Of a stretch of DNA of 5,272 nt, positions 1 to 5,030 are shown piece by piece. Origin of the DNA: Bacilli bacterium (GTDB lineage Bacteria; Bacillota_I; Bacilli_A; RF39; UBA660). The stretch's first letter is position 1. Each line of letters begins with the position of its first letter. The translations under genes and the position numbers were made by a program. The notes under the pieces were generated by a model. It was not told where the DNA came from. It saw only the letters and a list, made by a program, of their open reading frames with translations, and ran no database searches. The stretch covers positions 1 through 5,272 of the forward strand of contig JAEDNL010000060.1 in assembly GCA_016302505.1 (NCBI GenBank). Reading direction: 5' to 3'.

Positions 1-53
1 AACCCACGTTAGCAGCTTGGAAGGCTGAAGTTCTACCATTAAACTACACCTGC
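1..53 (-). tRNA. tRNA-Gly (anticodon UCC), 3' part cut by window edge
   Basis: Read on the minus strand, the 5' acceptor strand GCAGGTG begins at 53. A glycine-type D arm (GTTTAATGGTAGAAC), an anticodon loop CTTCCAA with anticodon TCC, and the start of the T arm (TGGGTT) follow. The T arm remainder and the 3' acceptor strand lie beyond the left edge. The anticodon stem TCAGC/GCTGC pairs in four positions but has a T-C mismatch at the outermost pair (27-43). The tRNA decodes GGA and other Gly codons. It has its own consensus promoter upstream. Identity is firm from the anticodon arm; completeness cannot be judged. Confidence 0.93.
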
Positions 54-93
54 ATATTTTAGAAAGTATTCGCTTTCTTGAATTGCATAATTC

Positions 94-122
94 ATTATAC
101 TAGAAGAATCTCTGCCTGTCAA
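94..122 (-). promoter_or_regulatory. Consensus sigma-70 promoter of the tRNA-Gly gene
   Basis: On the minus strand there is a perfect TTGACA (122 to 117), a 17-base spacer and a perfect TATAAT (99 to 94). Transcription should start near 87 and give a leader of about 33 nt before the tRNA 5' end at 53. The leader holds a 6-bp hairpin (61-66 with 73-78, AGAAAG/CTTTCT, loop of 6), which would have to be removed during tRNA 5' maturation. Confidence 0.9.
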
Positions 123-185
123 CTATAAAATTACATTTTTATTAAAAATATAGATTTTCTACTCTTTTATTTCAATATGTTATAA

Positions 186-365
186 CACATTTTAATTTAC
201 TTTAGCCATGTATGTGAAGAAGAAATATCAGCTTTCAAATTAAATAGCAATCCTTTTGCTGAAACATATGGTGGTGTTTTCTATTTAGATGGTGAACTTG
301 ATGGTAAACCAATTAAAGGAACTTTTACTGGAATACTTAAACTTAAAAAAAGAAATCACATTTAA
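186..365 (+). pseudogene. Start-less 3' remnant of a plus-strand gene of unknown family
   Basis: After an in-frame TAA at 183-185 the plus strand is open to a TAA at 363-365, but it contains no ATG, GTG or TTG start. The last 50 or so codons (from about 207) read like a genuine protein C-terminus, with GGVFYLDGELDGKPIKGTFT followed by a Lys-rich tail. They use the same A/T-ending codons as real genes here. The 5' part seems to have been lost, with the break near 186-207, where the sequence becomes non-coding. The stop codon overlaps that of the convergent reverse transcriptase inside a terminator loop. I do not recognise the family. The C-terminal Gly/Asp-rich strands suggest a beta-rich domain, but nothing more can be said. 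Confidence 0.5.
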
Positions 366-377
366 TTATGTGATTTT
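345..377. terminator. Bidirectional intrinsic terminator between retron RT and plus-strand remnant
   Basis: AAATCACAT (353-361) pairs with ATGTGATTT (368-376) as a 9-bp stem with a 6-base loop, TTAATT. Read on the minus strand the hairpin is followed by a run of seven T (complement of 345-351), which is the retron terminator. Read on the plus strand it is followed by TTTTAATTTT. Both converging genes end inside the structure: the RT stop (362-364) and the remnant's stop (363-365) overlap in the loop. Confidence 0.8.
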
Positions 378-1312
378 AATTTTAAAATAAATTCTTTATA
401 TTCATTAAACTCATTTGTATTATTTATTTGTAAAACAAATAATATTCTTCCGTAAAGTTCATTTAAATATTTATTACTATCTTTAATATTATTATATTCT
501 AGGTGTGAATCTAGTCCATATTTTTTTATATAAAATATTTCTTTTCTAATACTTTTTCTATAGTTTATTGGTGTTTGTACTTTATTGTTTACAACTAACC
601 CTGTTACTTTTTGACATTTATAATTTCTAATTACATGTATCTTTTCATTGTTAAGTTCTAAATTATATTTTCTTAATTCTTTCTTAACAATAGCTATAAT
701 TTTTGATGGATTAAAGTCTCCACTAAATGTCATATCGTCAGAATATCTAGTATATGATATATTTTCTTCTTTACAGATTTCTCCGATGTACTCATCGAAT
801 TCTTTTAGTACAAGATTTGAAATATATGATGAAGTTGGAGCTCCTTGTGGAAGATGTTCTTTATAAGTACATAAATGAGTTAAAAGAATACCTATTTCTT
901 TAGGAAAATATTCTATTTCAAAGCAACTATTATATACATCAATAAAACTAATATTTTCAAAGAAGTCTTTTATATCTAATTTAAGTATTAACTTTTTATT
1001 AACATGTTCTTTTGCATTATCAATTAGTCCTATACCTTTATGATATGCTTTAGCATAAATAGATATTTTTTTATTATTTAATATATTATTTAAAATATTT
1101 TTTTGTATTTCTTTTAAAGTATAATTAGGTTCGTATATAGTTCTATACTTACCATTTCTTTTCTTTATTTTAAATATTTTATAGTTCTTTTCTACGTTGT
1201 TACTTATAGAATATAATTTAATTATTTTATCTTTATCACTTATATTATCTTTTAATAACCCAAGAGATAATAAAAATTCTTTGGATTTTTCTTTATCAAT
1301 ATATTTCCACAT
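362..1312 (-). CDS. Retron reverse transcriptase
   Basis: This is an RNA-directed DNA polymerase that copies the msd part of its own non-coding RNA into a branched multicopy single-stranded DNA (msDNA). The protein has 316 residues, within the usual retron RT range. An RT1-like region (FKIKKRNGKYRTIYEP, about 47-62) is followed by the retron NAxxH motif (NAKEH, 99-103), motif A LDIKDFF with catalytic Asp about 113, motif B QGAPTS (156-161), the active site YSDD (190-193) and the retron VTG motif (236-238). NAxxH plus VTG separates it from group II intron and DGR enzymes. The ATG at 1312 is chosen because AGGAGG (1326-1321) lies 8 bases upstream. An in-frame TTG at 1336 would start inside the a2 arm of the RNA and has no good ribosome site. 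The gene is preceded directly by the msr-msd RNA and ends in a bidirectional terminator. No effector domain is fused. Retrons whose function is known are anti-phage defence systems; the role here is inferred. Confidence 0.95.
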   Translation of the reverse strand: MWKYIDKEKSKEFLLSLGLLKDNISDKDKIIKLYSISNNVEKNYKIFKIKKRNGKYRTIYEPNYTLKEIQKNILNNILNNKKISIYAKAYHKGIGLIDNAKEHVNKKLILKLDIKDFFENISFIDVYNSCFEIEYFPKEIGILLTHLCTYKEHLPQGAPTSSYISNLVLKEFDEYIGEICKEENISYTRYSDDMTFSGDFNPSKIIAIVKKELRKYNLELNNEKIHVIRNYKCQKVTGLVVNNKVQTPINYRKSIRKEIFYIKKYGLDSHLEYNNIKDSNKYLNELYGRILFVLQINNTNEFNEYKEFILKLKSHN

Positions 1313-1320
1313 ATTTATTA

Positions 1321-1326
1321 CCTCCT
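1321..1326 (-). promoter_or_regulatory. Ribosome binding site of the retron RT
   Basis: AGGAGG read on the minus strand, 8 bases before the ATG at 1312-1310. It decides the start codon. It lies only four bases beyond the a2 arm of the retron RNA (1331-1338), so folding or processing of the RNA could affect RT translation. Confidence 0.85.
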
Positions 1327-1330
1327 GGAA

Positions 1331-1500
1331 GAGCAATACTTAATGATATTGTAATATGAAGATGGACTTAAAGCGGAATGCAATGAAGCGGCTACACCTC
1401 GTGTAGGAAAGTCCCTCGTAATATTACCATTTAATATTTCATCTAATTTTGATTCTTTAACGACTCGCTAAAGTAGGATTAACTCCAAACACTATTGCTC
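1331..1500 (-). ncRNA. Retron msr-msd non-coding RNA
   Basis: Template and primer RNA for the adjacent RT, about 170 nt, reading from 1500 down to 1331. The a1 arm GAGCAATA (1500-1493) pairs perfectly with a2 TATTGCTC (1338-1331). The first G after a1 (complement of 1492) is a candidate branching guanosine. An alternative is the G at 1468 in TTAGCGAG, which resembles the sequence around the branch point of Eco1 as I recall it. The msr contains an 8-bp hairpin with a triloop (1473-1466 with 1462-1455, one G-U pair) and a weak GGA/TCC hairpin (1486-1476). The msd is a long imperfect stem: 1427-1409 pairs with 1369-1351, with GTAATAT and GGACTT fully paired and a partly paired stretch between them. 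Its top holds a perfect 6-bp hairpin CTACAC-GAG-GTGTAG (1406-1392) and a loop with CCGCTT twice. The layout a1-msr-msd-a2-RT is the standard retron order. Exact ends are inferred. Confidence 0.88.
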
Positions 1501-1506
1501 AAAGTT

Positions 1507-1515
1507 ATTATACCA
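1507..1515 (-). promoter_or_regulatory. Extended -10 promoter of the retron operon
   Basis: TGGTATAAT on the minus strand (1515 to 1507) is an extended -10 element. A start seven bases downstream falls at about 1500, the first base of the a1 arm, so the RNA would begin exactly where the structure does. No good -35 is seen at the expected distance (TAGTAT with an 18-base spacer is weak), which is common with extended -10 promoters. Confidence 0.75.
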
Positions 1516-1584
1516 TACTTTATTATTTAAATACTATAATAAAACAGAAAGTATTTCTACCTTATAAACGGAAATAATAAGTAT
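1515..1584. repeat. Nested inverted repeats over the retron promoter upstream region
   Basis: ATACTTTATTATTT (1515-1528) is the inverted copy of AAATAATAAGTAT (1572-1584), with 13 of 14 positions matching through a one-base bulge and 43 bases between the arms. Inside it, AAATACT (1529-1535) and AGTATTT (1550-1556) form a 7-bp pair, and AGAAA-GTA-TTTCT (1546-1558) is a short palindrome. The block occupies the -35 and upstream region of the retron promoter. It could be an operator, or a structure in read-through RNA. There is no T run after it to make it a convincing terminator. AT-rich DNA generates such repeats easily, so function is uncertain. Confidence 0.4.
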
Positions 1585-1600
1585 CCGCACTAGTGTTAGT

Positions 1601-1666
1601 TTATAAGTTAAACGCTTCTTTTTTAACAATGTTTCTATCTTTTTTTTTATAATTTAAAAGACGCAT
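1601..1666 (-). CDS. Possible 21-residue basic peptide
   Basis: A short ORF of 21 codons plus TAA, starting with ATG at 1666-1664 and preceded by a strong GGAGG (1680-1676) nine bases upstream. The peptide begins MRLLNYKKKDRN and is rich in Lys and Arg, with no membrane segment. The ribosome site context GGAGGTAATAAA is identical over 12 bases to that of the retron RT. It lies between the 154-residue gene and the retron RNA on the same strand. It could be a real small protein, a leader peptide, or the relic of a truncated gene. It is too short for coding statistics; the main support is the ribosome binding site. Confidence 0.4.
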   Translation of the reverse strand: MRLLNYKKKDRNIVKKEAFNL

Positions 1667-1776
1667 AGTTTATTACCTCCAATGTTTATTTGCACTTACA
1701 TTGTAATATAGGTAACAACTATATGTCTTTTTTTATGTCCATTTCGAACACTAATTTTTCTAATTATATAAATTTT
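1667..1776 (-). other. Intergenic stretch with a partial copy of the retron RNA 3' end
   Basis: Two segments recur from the retron leader in the same order on the minus strand. ATATTACAAT occurs at 1709-1700 and again at 1357-1348. GGAGGTAATAAA occurs at 1680-1669 and again at 1325-1314. The spacings are similar (19 and 22 bases). A TATAAT at 1768-1763 could be a -10 for the 21-codon ORF but has no good -35. No clear terminator for the 154-residue gene is seen, so its transcript may run on toward the retron. Confidence 0.35.
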
Positions 1777-2241
1777 TTATTTAGTCCTTAATGATAAATA
1801 TTGTACTTTACTACAAATGATTGCTACACAATCATAACAATTAAGTTCTTCTAATTGTTCTTTTCTTCGTGATTCACTTTCTTCAAGTAATTCCTTGTAT
1901 CTTTTAATAGCATTTTTATCTTTATTAGCAACAGCTATTTTAGCGTTATCTTTTATCATTTTTATTGTTGTCTGTGATGTTGATATTTCTTTTCTTATTT
2001 TTTTTGATTTATATTCTAATAATTTGTGTAAATCAGAAAGTGCTGTTTGTGTTGATGTACTAAGTCTTTTCATAATACATTCGTGTATAAAGTTTATTGA
2101 TTTATTTAATCTATATAATTCTGTTTTTATTTCATTTGAAAGATCATCATTATGTCTTTCTTCTGATTTTTTTAGAATTTGTTCTAATTTTAATCTCTTA
2201 ATACATAATTGTACATACCTGTCTATCATTGATAATATCAT
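1777..2241 (-). CDS. Helical coiled-coil-like protein of unknown family
   Basis: A protein of 154 residues that I do not recognise. It is almost wholly charged and predicted helical, rich in Lys, Glu, Leu and Ile. Heptad-like stretches at about 7-60 and 64-134 suggest a long coiled coil or helical bundle. There is no signal peptide and no clear membrane segment. The last 20 residues differ: CYDC (135-138) and a further Cys (143) in a hydrophobic segment, a possible metal or disulfide site. The ATG at 2241 follows GGGGGA by four bases; a second ATG at codon 5 is too far from it. The gene has its own consensus promoter and lies upstream of the retron on the same strand with no terminator evident between. 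That makes it the best local candidate for a retron partner, but the link is positional only. Confidence 0.75.
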   Translation of the reverse strand: MILSMIDRYVQLCIKRLKLEQILKKSEERHNDDLSNEIKTELYRLNKSINFIHECIMKRLSTSTQTALSDLHKLLEYKSKKIRKEISTSQTTIKMIKDNAKIAVANKDKNAIKRYKELLEESESRRKEQLEELNCYDCVAIICSKVQYLSLRTK

Positions 2242-2261
2242 AATATCCCCCGTGTGGAAGT

Positions 2262-2289
2262 ATTATAAACTTTTATTAAAATTTGTCAA
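2262..2289 (-). promoter_or_regulatory. Consensus sigma-70 promoter of the 154-residue gene
   Basis: TTGACA (2289 to 2284), a 16-base spacer and TATAAT (2267 to 2262) on the minus strand. Transcription should start near 2255, leaving a leader of about 14 nt that consists mainly of the GGGGGA ribosome site. The -35 begins two bases after the stop codon of the upstream metallopeptidase gene (2294-2292), so the 154-residue gene is an independent transcription unit, or can be one. Confidence 0.88.
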
Positions 2290-2291
2290 GA

Positions 2292-4046
2292 TTAGTTAAG
2301 GATATTAAATAATTTTGAGTCTTTTATACTTGGATATACTCTAGTTATTTCATCCTTTAAATAAAATGCCTTTTTCTTTAAATTTGGGTATTTACTAAAT
2401 ATGTCTTCTGTTGAACAAAATGACTCAAATATTCTTGCTCTGTCTTCATTAGCATATGTGTGTGAATATGCATCTATAAAATAAATATCTTTATTACTTG
2501 CGATTGTATATTTATCATTTTCTTCTTTTACATATGAATCATCATATTTATAATTTTTTGGATTAAATGAGTTCCACTTTTTAAATGGTTCACTTTTTAT
2601 CTTGTTATTATAATATAATTCATACATATTATTTTCTATACTATGCATTAGTTCGTGACATATAGTTTTTTCATATTCATCACCATTTGCATCTATTGCT
2701 ATTATGTAATTATCATCCATCATTAATGAATAACCTATTGGATTTGATATTTGAGTTTTTGTATCACTAGGCCCTAATGATCCTGTTATATATATTTCAA
2801 GTCCATTATTTTTATTTGTTTTAAATCTATCAAAGAATTCTTTATTAAAGTTTTTTAATATATCATATGTTTTATATAATCTATCGTATGTTAATTCATC
2901 ATCATAAGTTGGAAGAGCATAAAAGTCATTAAAATATCTAACACCTTTATCATAGATATACATATTTACATTAAAATCATCTTTTATTTTGGTAACTAAT
3001 TCATAACTATCAATTTTATTTTTAGTGTTACTATAGCTAATCATATTTTCATTTATATTTTCTTTTTTATAATCCCAAATATAAAGGTCATAGTTTTCTC
3101 CATTTGTCCCTACTATATACATGTAATTACTTATTGACATTATTGGAACATAATATTCATCTTCAAAATTAACTTTAATTTTGTTAATTATTTTTTTATT
3201 AACTAAATCATATGTTTTAAATTCTCTTGTATTATCGTTAAATGTTCCAAGTGTATTACCATCTTTTGTTATAGTTATAAAAGCAGTTTCATCTTTTGAA
3301 TTCAAATAGTATTTTTCTTCAGTATCTTTTTTTATTGTTATTTTATTATCTCCGTAATTATATAATAAATATCCATCAAAAAATGGTTCAACATTTGAGT
3401 TATCTAAATAATCTATTTTTTTATTATCTACATTATATAGACAACTAATATTTAAATTATAATTATTAAAATAAAGATATGTATTATCTTTATATATAAT
3501 GTTATATGCTGTATCACACGACTTTAATACAGAATCATAAAGTTTATCATCTAAGTAAATATTATTATCTTTTGTTGTTAATACTTTATCATTATATTCT
3601 CCATATGAATTGTATTCCTCTTTATTTTTTACTAATTTATTTTTTAAATTAAAATCTTTATCAAATTTATGTACATTTAAGTTTACTCCTGAGATTATTT
3701 TTATATATTTATCATCTATTGTTATTATAGGATCTTGTATAATTGCTGTTTTAAATGATACTTCTTTTTCAGTTTTATATGTTTCTATGTTTATCTTTTT
3801 TAATATATATTCGTTTTCTTCTAAATCTTTATCATTTATTACTGAAATTAAAGTATATAAATATTTATTTTCTTCTTTAATTGCTAAGATTTGCTCGTAA
3901 TCTTTAGTTAGTTTAAATTTATATAGGTTATTTCCTATTAATGCATCATTTGATATTTTAATATCTTTATTATAAATACAATGTATTACTATAGATATTG
4001 AAATTAATGACACTATGGGTAGAATTATTTTTAATATTTTATTCAT
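2292..4046 (-). CDS. Membrane-anchored HExxH zinc metallopeptidase with beta-rich ectodomain
   Basis: A protein of 584 residues, probably displayed outside the cell. A short basic start (MNKILK) and a hydrophobic segment (about 7-24) form a signal anchor. Cys23 is preceded by VIH and is not a good lipobox. Residues about 40-345 are strings of short strands with Asn/Asp turns and one YIWDYK segment, suggesting a beta-propeller-like domain. Residues about 385-570 form a gluzincin-like catalytic domain: HELMH at 464-468 supplies two His ligands and the catalytic Glu, and NEDRARIFE (533-541) probably gives the third ligand (Glu534 or Glu541). Substrate unknown. The ATG is preceded by AAGGAG four bases upstream, which overlaps the stop of a flavin-protein remnant. 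It is the last gene of the right-hand cluster. The peptidase assignment is strong from the motif; the propeller is inference. Confidence 0.82.
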   Translation of the reverse strand: MNKILKIILPIVSLISISIVIHCIYNKDIKISNDALIGNNLYKFKLTKDYEQILAIKEENKYLYTLISVINDKDLEENEYILKKINIETYKTEKEVSFKTAIIQDPIITIDDKYIKIISGVNLNVHKFDKDFNLKNKLVKNKEEYNSYGEYNDKVLTTKDNNIYLDDKLYDSVLKSCDTAYNIIYKDNTYLYFNNYNLNISCLYNVDNKKIDYLDNSNVEPFFDGYLLYNYGDNKITIKKDTEEKYYLNSKDETAFITITKDGNTLGTFNDNTREFKTYDLVNKKIINKIKVNFEDEYYVPIMSISNYMYIVGTNGENYDLYIWDYKKENINENMISYSNTKNKIDSYELVTKIKDDFNVNMYIYDKGVRYFNDFYALPTYDDELTYDRLYKTYDILKNFNKEFFDRFKTNKNNGLEIYITGSLGPSDTKTQISNPIGYSLMMDDNYIIAIDANGDEYEKTICHELMHSIENNMYELYYNNKIKSEPFKKWNSFNPKNYKYDDSYVKEENDKYTIASNKDIYFIDAYSHTYANEDRARIFESFCSTEDIFSKYPNLKKKAFYLKDEITRVYPSIKDSKLFNILN

Positions 4047-4054
4047 GTTTCTCC

Positions 4055-4225
4055 TTAAAATTTAATAACCCTTGGCTCACCTTTATTATCATATGCACAT
4101 ATTTCTATGTTATGATTCTTAGATATTTGTTTTGAAAATTTTTTTGCTTTTGAGGTTTGAATATATAATTTATTTTCATAAATTCCGATTATCCGAAATG
4201 TTTTTACTTTTATATACGAAATCAC
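4055..4225 (-). pseudogene. Truncated pyridoxamine 5'-phosphate oxidase-like flavin protein remnant
   Basis: A 56-codon open stretch from GTG (4225-4223) to TAA (4057-4055). It resembles the central part of the FMN-binding split-barrel family: KTFRIIGIYENKLYIQTSKA, then KKFSKQISKN and IEICAYDNKGEPRV. Family members usually read (P)RPFGxxxIYExKLYIQTGK... and NPKVEICAFDG... The N-terminal strands of the family are absent: an in-frame stop lies directly before the GTG and the DUF1653 stop codon is at 4231-4233. The C-terminal half of the barrel is also missing. There is no ribosome binding site for the GTG. It is most likely a deletion remnant left in the intergenic space of the operon and not functional. 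Family recognition is from memory of the conserved pattern. Confidence 0.6.
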
Positions 4226-4230
4226 TTATT

Positions 4231-4509
4231 TCATTTAGTTTTTTCTAAATCTTTTGTATCTTTTTCTTCTTCTACTTCTTCAAATCTATATTTTTGTTTT
4301 ATATCTGGATATTTTTTATGATCAACTTCACTGTTAAACATATCATACGGTCTTGCCCATACTAAATTGTCTCCGTATAATGCTTTGTATACTACAATTT
4401 TTTTAGGTTCATCATCATTATTTGTTTCTGAATCTAATGCTATAGCTATTACTTCATACATTTTATTTTTAAAATGTCTATATTTTTTACCTACTTTAAT
4501 TTCTCTCAT
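4231..4509 (-). CDS. DUF1653 domain-containing protein
   Basis: A small cytoplasmic protein of 92 residues. Residues about 6-62 match the DUF1653 pattern: GKKYRHFKNKMYEVIAIALD, a variable linker, then VVYKALYGDNLVWARPYDMF. Conserved features are the YRHFK start, the YEV strand, ALYGD and the W.RP..MF end. The C-terminal tail (about 75-92) is Glu/Lys-rich and probably disordered. The biochemical role of the family is not known; it is a small beta-rich domain common in bacteria. The ATG at 4509 follows AGAGGA four bases upstream. That ribosome site overlaps the TAA of the membrane protein gene, with nine bases between the two genes, indicating translational linkage in an operon. Confidence 0.88.
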   Translation of the reverse strand: MREIKVGKKYRHFKNKMYEVIAIALDSETNNDDEPKKIVVYKALYGDNLVWARPYDMFNSEVDHKKYPDIKQKYRFEEVEEEKDTKDLEKTK

Positions 4510-4518
4510 ATTATCCTC

Positions 4519-5022
4519 TTAAATTACCTCTAATATTTTTTGTATTGTAAATAGTATTAATAAATAAATTATTATTCCTGCTGGAATTGAAATCATTATA
4601 TTTTTCTTATCACTTAGTTTAGTTTTCTTCAATAAAAGATTTATTCCATTTATTACTAATATCATAAATCCGTATAATATGTTTATTATAGCTAAAATCA
4701 TATATTCGATTTTGTAAAGAAAACATCCAAATCCTATATTACTGCAAGGCTTTATGTTTACACTTAATTCTGTAAATATAAACCCAAGTATACCTGATAA
4801 AAGTCCCCATATAATTGTAACTAATATATCTTTTAACACTACCTTTTTATCATATTTTTTATCATATCTTTTTACATAATAGAATATAAATGATACTAAA
4901 AGTATTAAGAAATAAATATAATATCCAACTGAATCAGTTAAGAAGGTATTATCTATGAAAAATATTAGATTCATTAATATATTTATAACTATTACATAAG
5001 TAGTTAATTTCTTATAATTCAT
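4519..5022 (-). CDS. Five-helix integral membrane protein, unknown function
   Basis: A protein of 167 residues with about five hydrophobic segments: 6-24, 33-50, 64-87, 104-131 and 142-163. A basic loop KRYDKKYDKK (51-60) is probably cytoplasmic, as is the KKTKLSDKK loop (132-140). The segment between helices 3 and 4 holds two Cys (PCSNIGFGC, 92-100), which would then be outside and could form a disulfide. No transporter or enzyme motif is visible and I do not recognise a family. The ATG at 5022 follows AGGTGA four bases upstream. The gene starts eight bases after the stop of the DUF4236 gene and ends nine bases before the DUF1653 gene, so it is the middle gene of an operon. Confidence 0.75.
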   Translation of the reverse strand: MNYKKLTTYVIVINILMNLIFFIDNTFLTDSVGYYIYFLILLVSFIFYYVKRYDKKYDKKVVLKDILVTIIWGLLSGILGFIFTELSVNIKPCSNIGFGCFLYKIEYMILAIINILYGFMILVINGINLLLKKTKLSDKKNIMISIPAGIIIYLLILFTIQKILEVI

Positions 5023-5030
5023 AGTTTCAC

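Noticed and set aside
648..866. Plus-strand ORF of 72 codons
   Set aside because: It is antisense to the catalytic core of the RT, has no good ribosome site, and is explained as a shadow of the real gene.
1313..1336. Longer RT reading frame starting at TTG 1336, adding 8 residues
   Set aside because: The TTG lies in the a2 arm of the retron RNA and has no ribosome site at a proper distance. The internal ATG at 1312 has AGGAGG 8 bases upstream.
61..1555. Direct repeat AGAAAGTATT at 61-70 and 1546-1555 as attachment sites flanking the retron
   Set aside because: It is only 10 AT-rich bases with no extension. Each copy is part of a local palindrome, no integrase is present, and the left copy is on the wrong side of the tRNA for tRNA-end integration.
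1706..1735. ATATAG/CTATAT hairpin followed by T-rich run as a plus-strand terminator
   Set aside because: The stem is nearly all A-T and weak, and no plus-strand gene lies upstream for it to serve.
1895..2299. Plus-strand ORF of 134 codons with hydrophobic stretches
   Set aside because: It is antisense to the 154-residue gene, whose ribosome site and consensus promoter are clear. The hydrophobic appearance comes from T-rich complements of Lys codons.
3610..3900. Plus-strand ORF of 96 codons
   Set aside because: It is antisense to the metallopeptidase gene and lacks a convincing ribosome site.
4201..4233. Possible use of the Mycoplasma code, with TGA read as Trp at the end of the DUF1653 gene
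   Set aside because: All Trp residues in the window's proteins are TGG, none of the intact genes has an internal TGA, and the DUF1653 domain is complete before its TGA.
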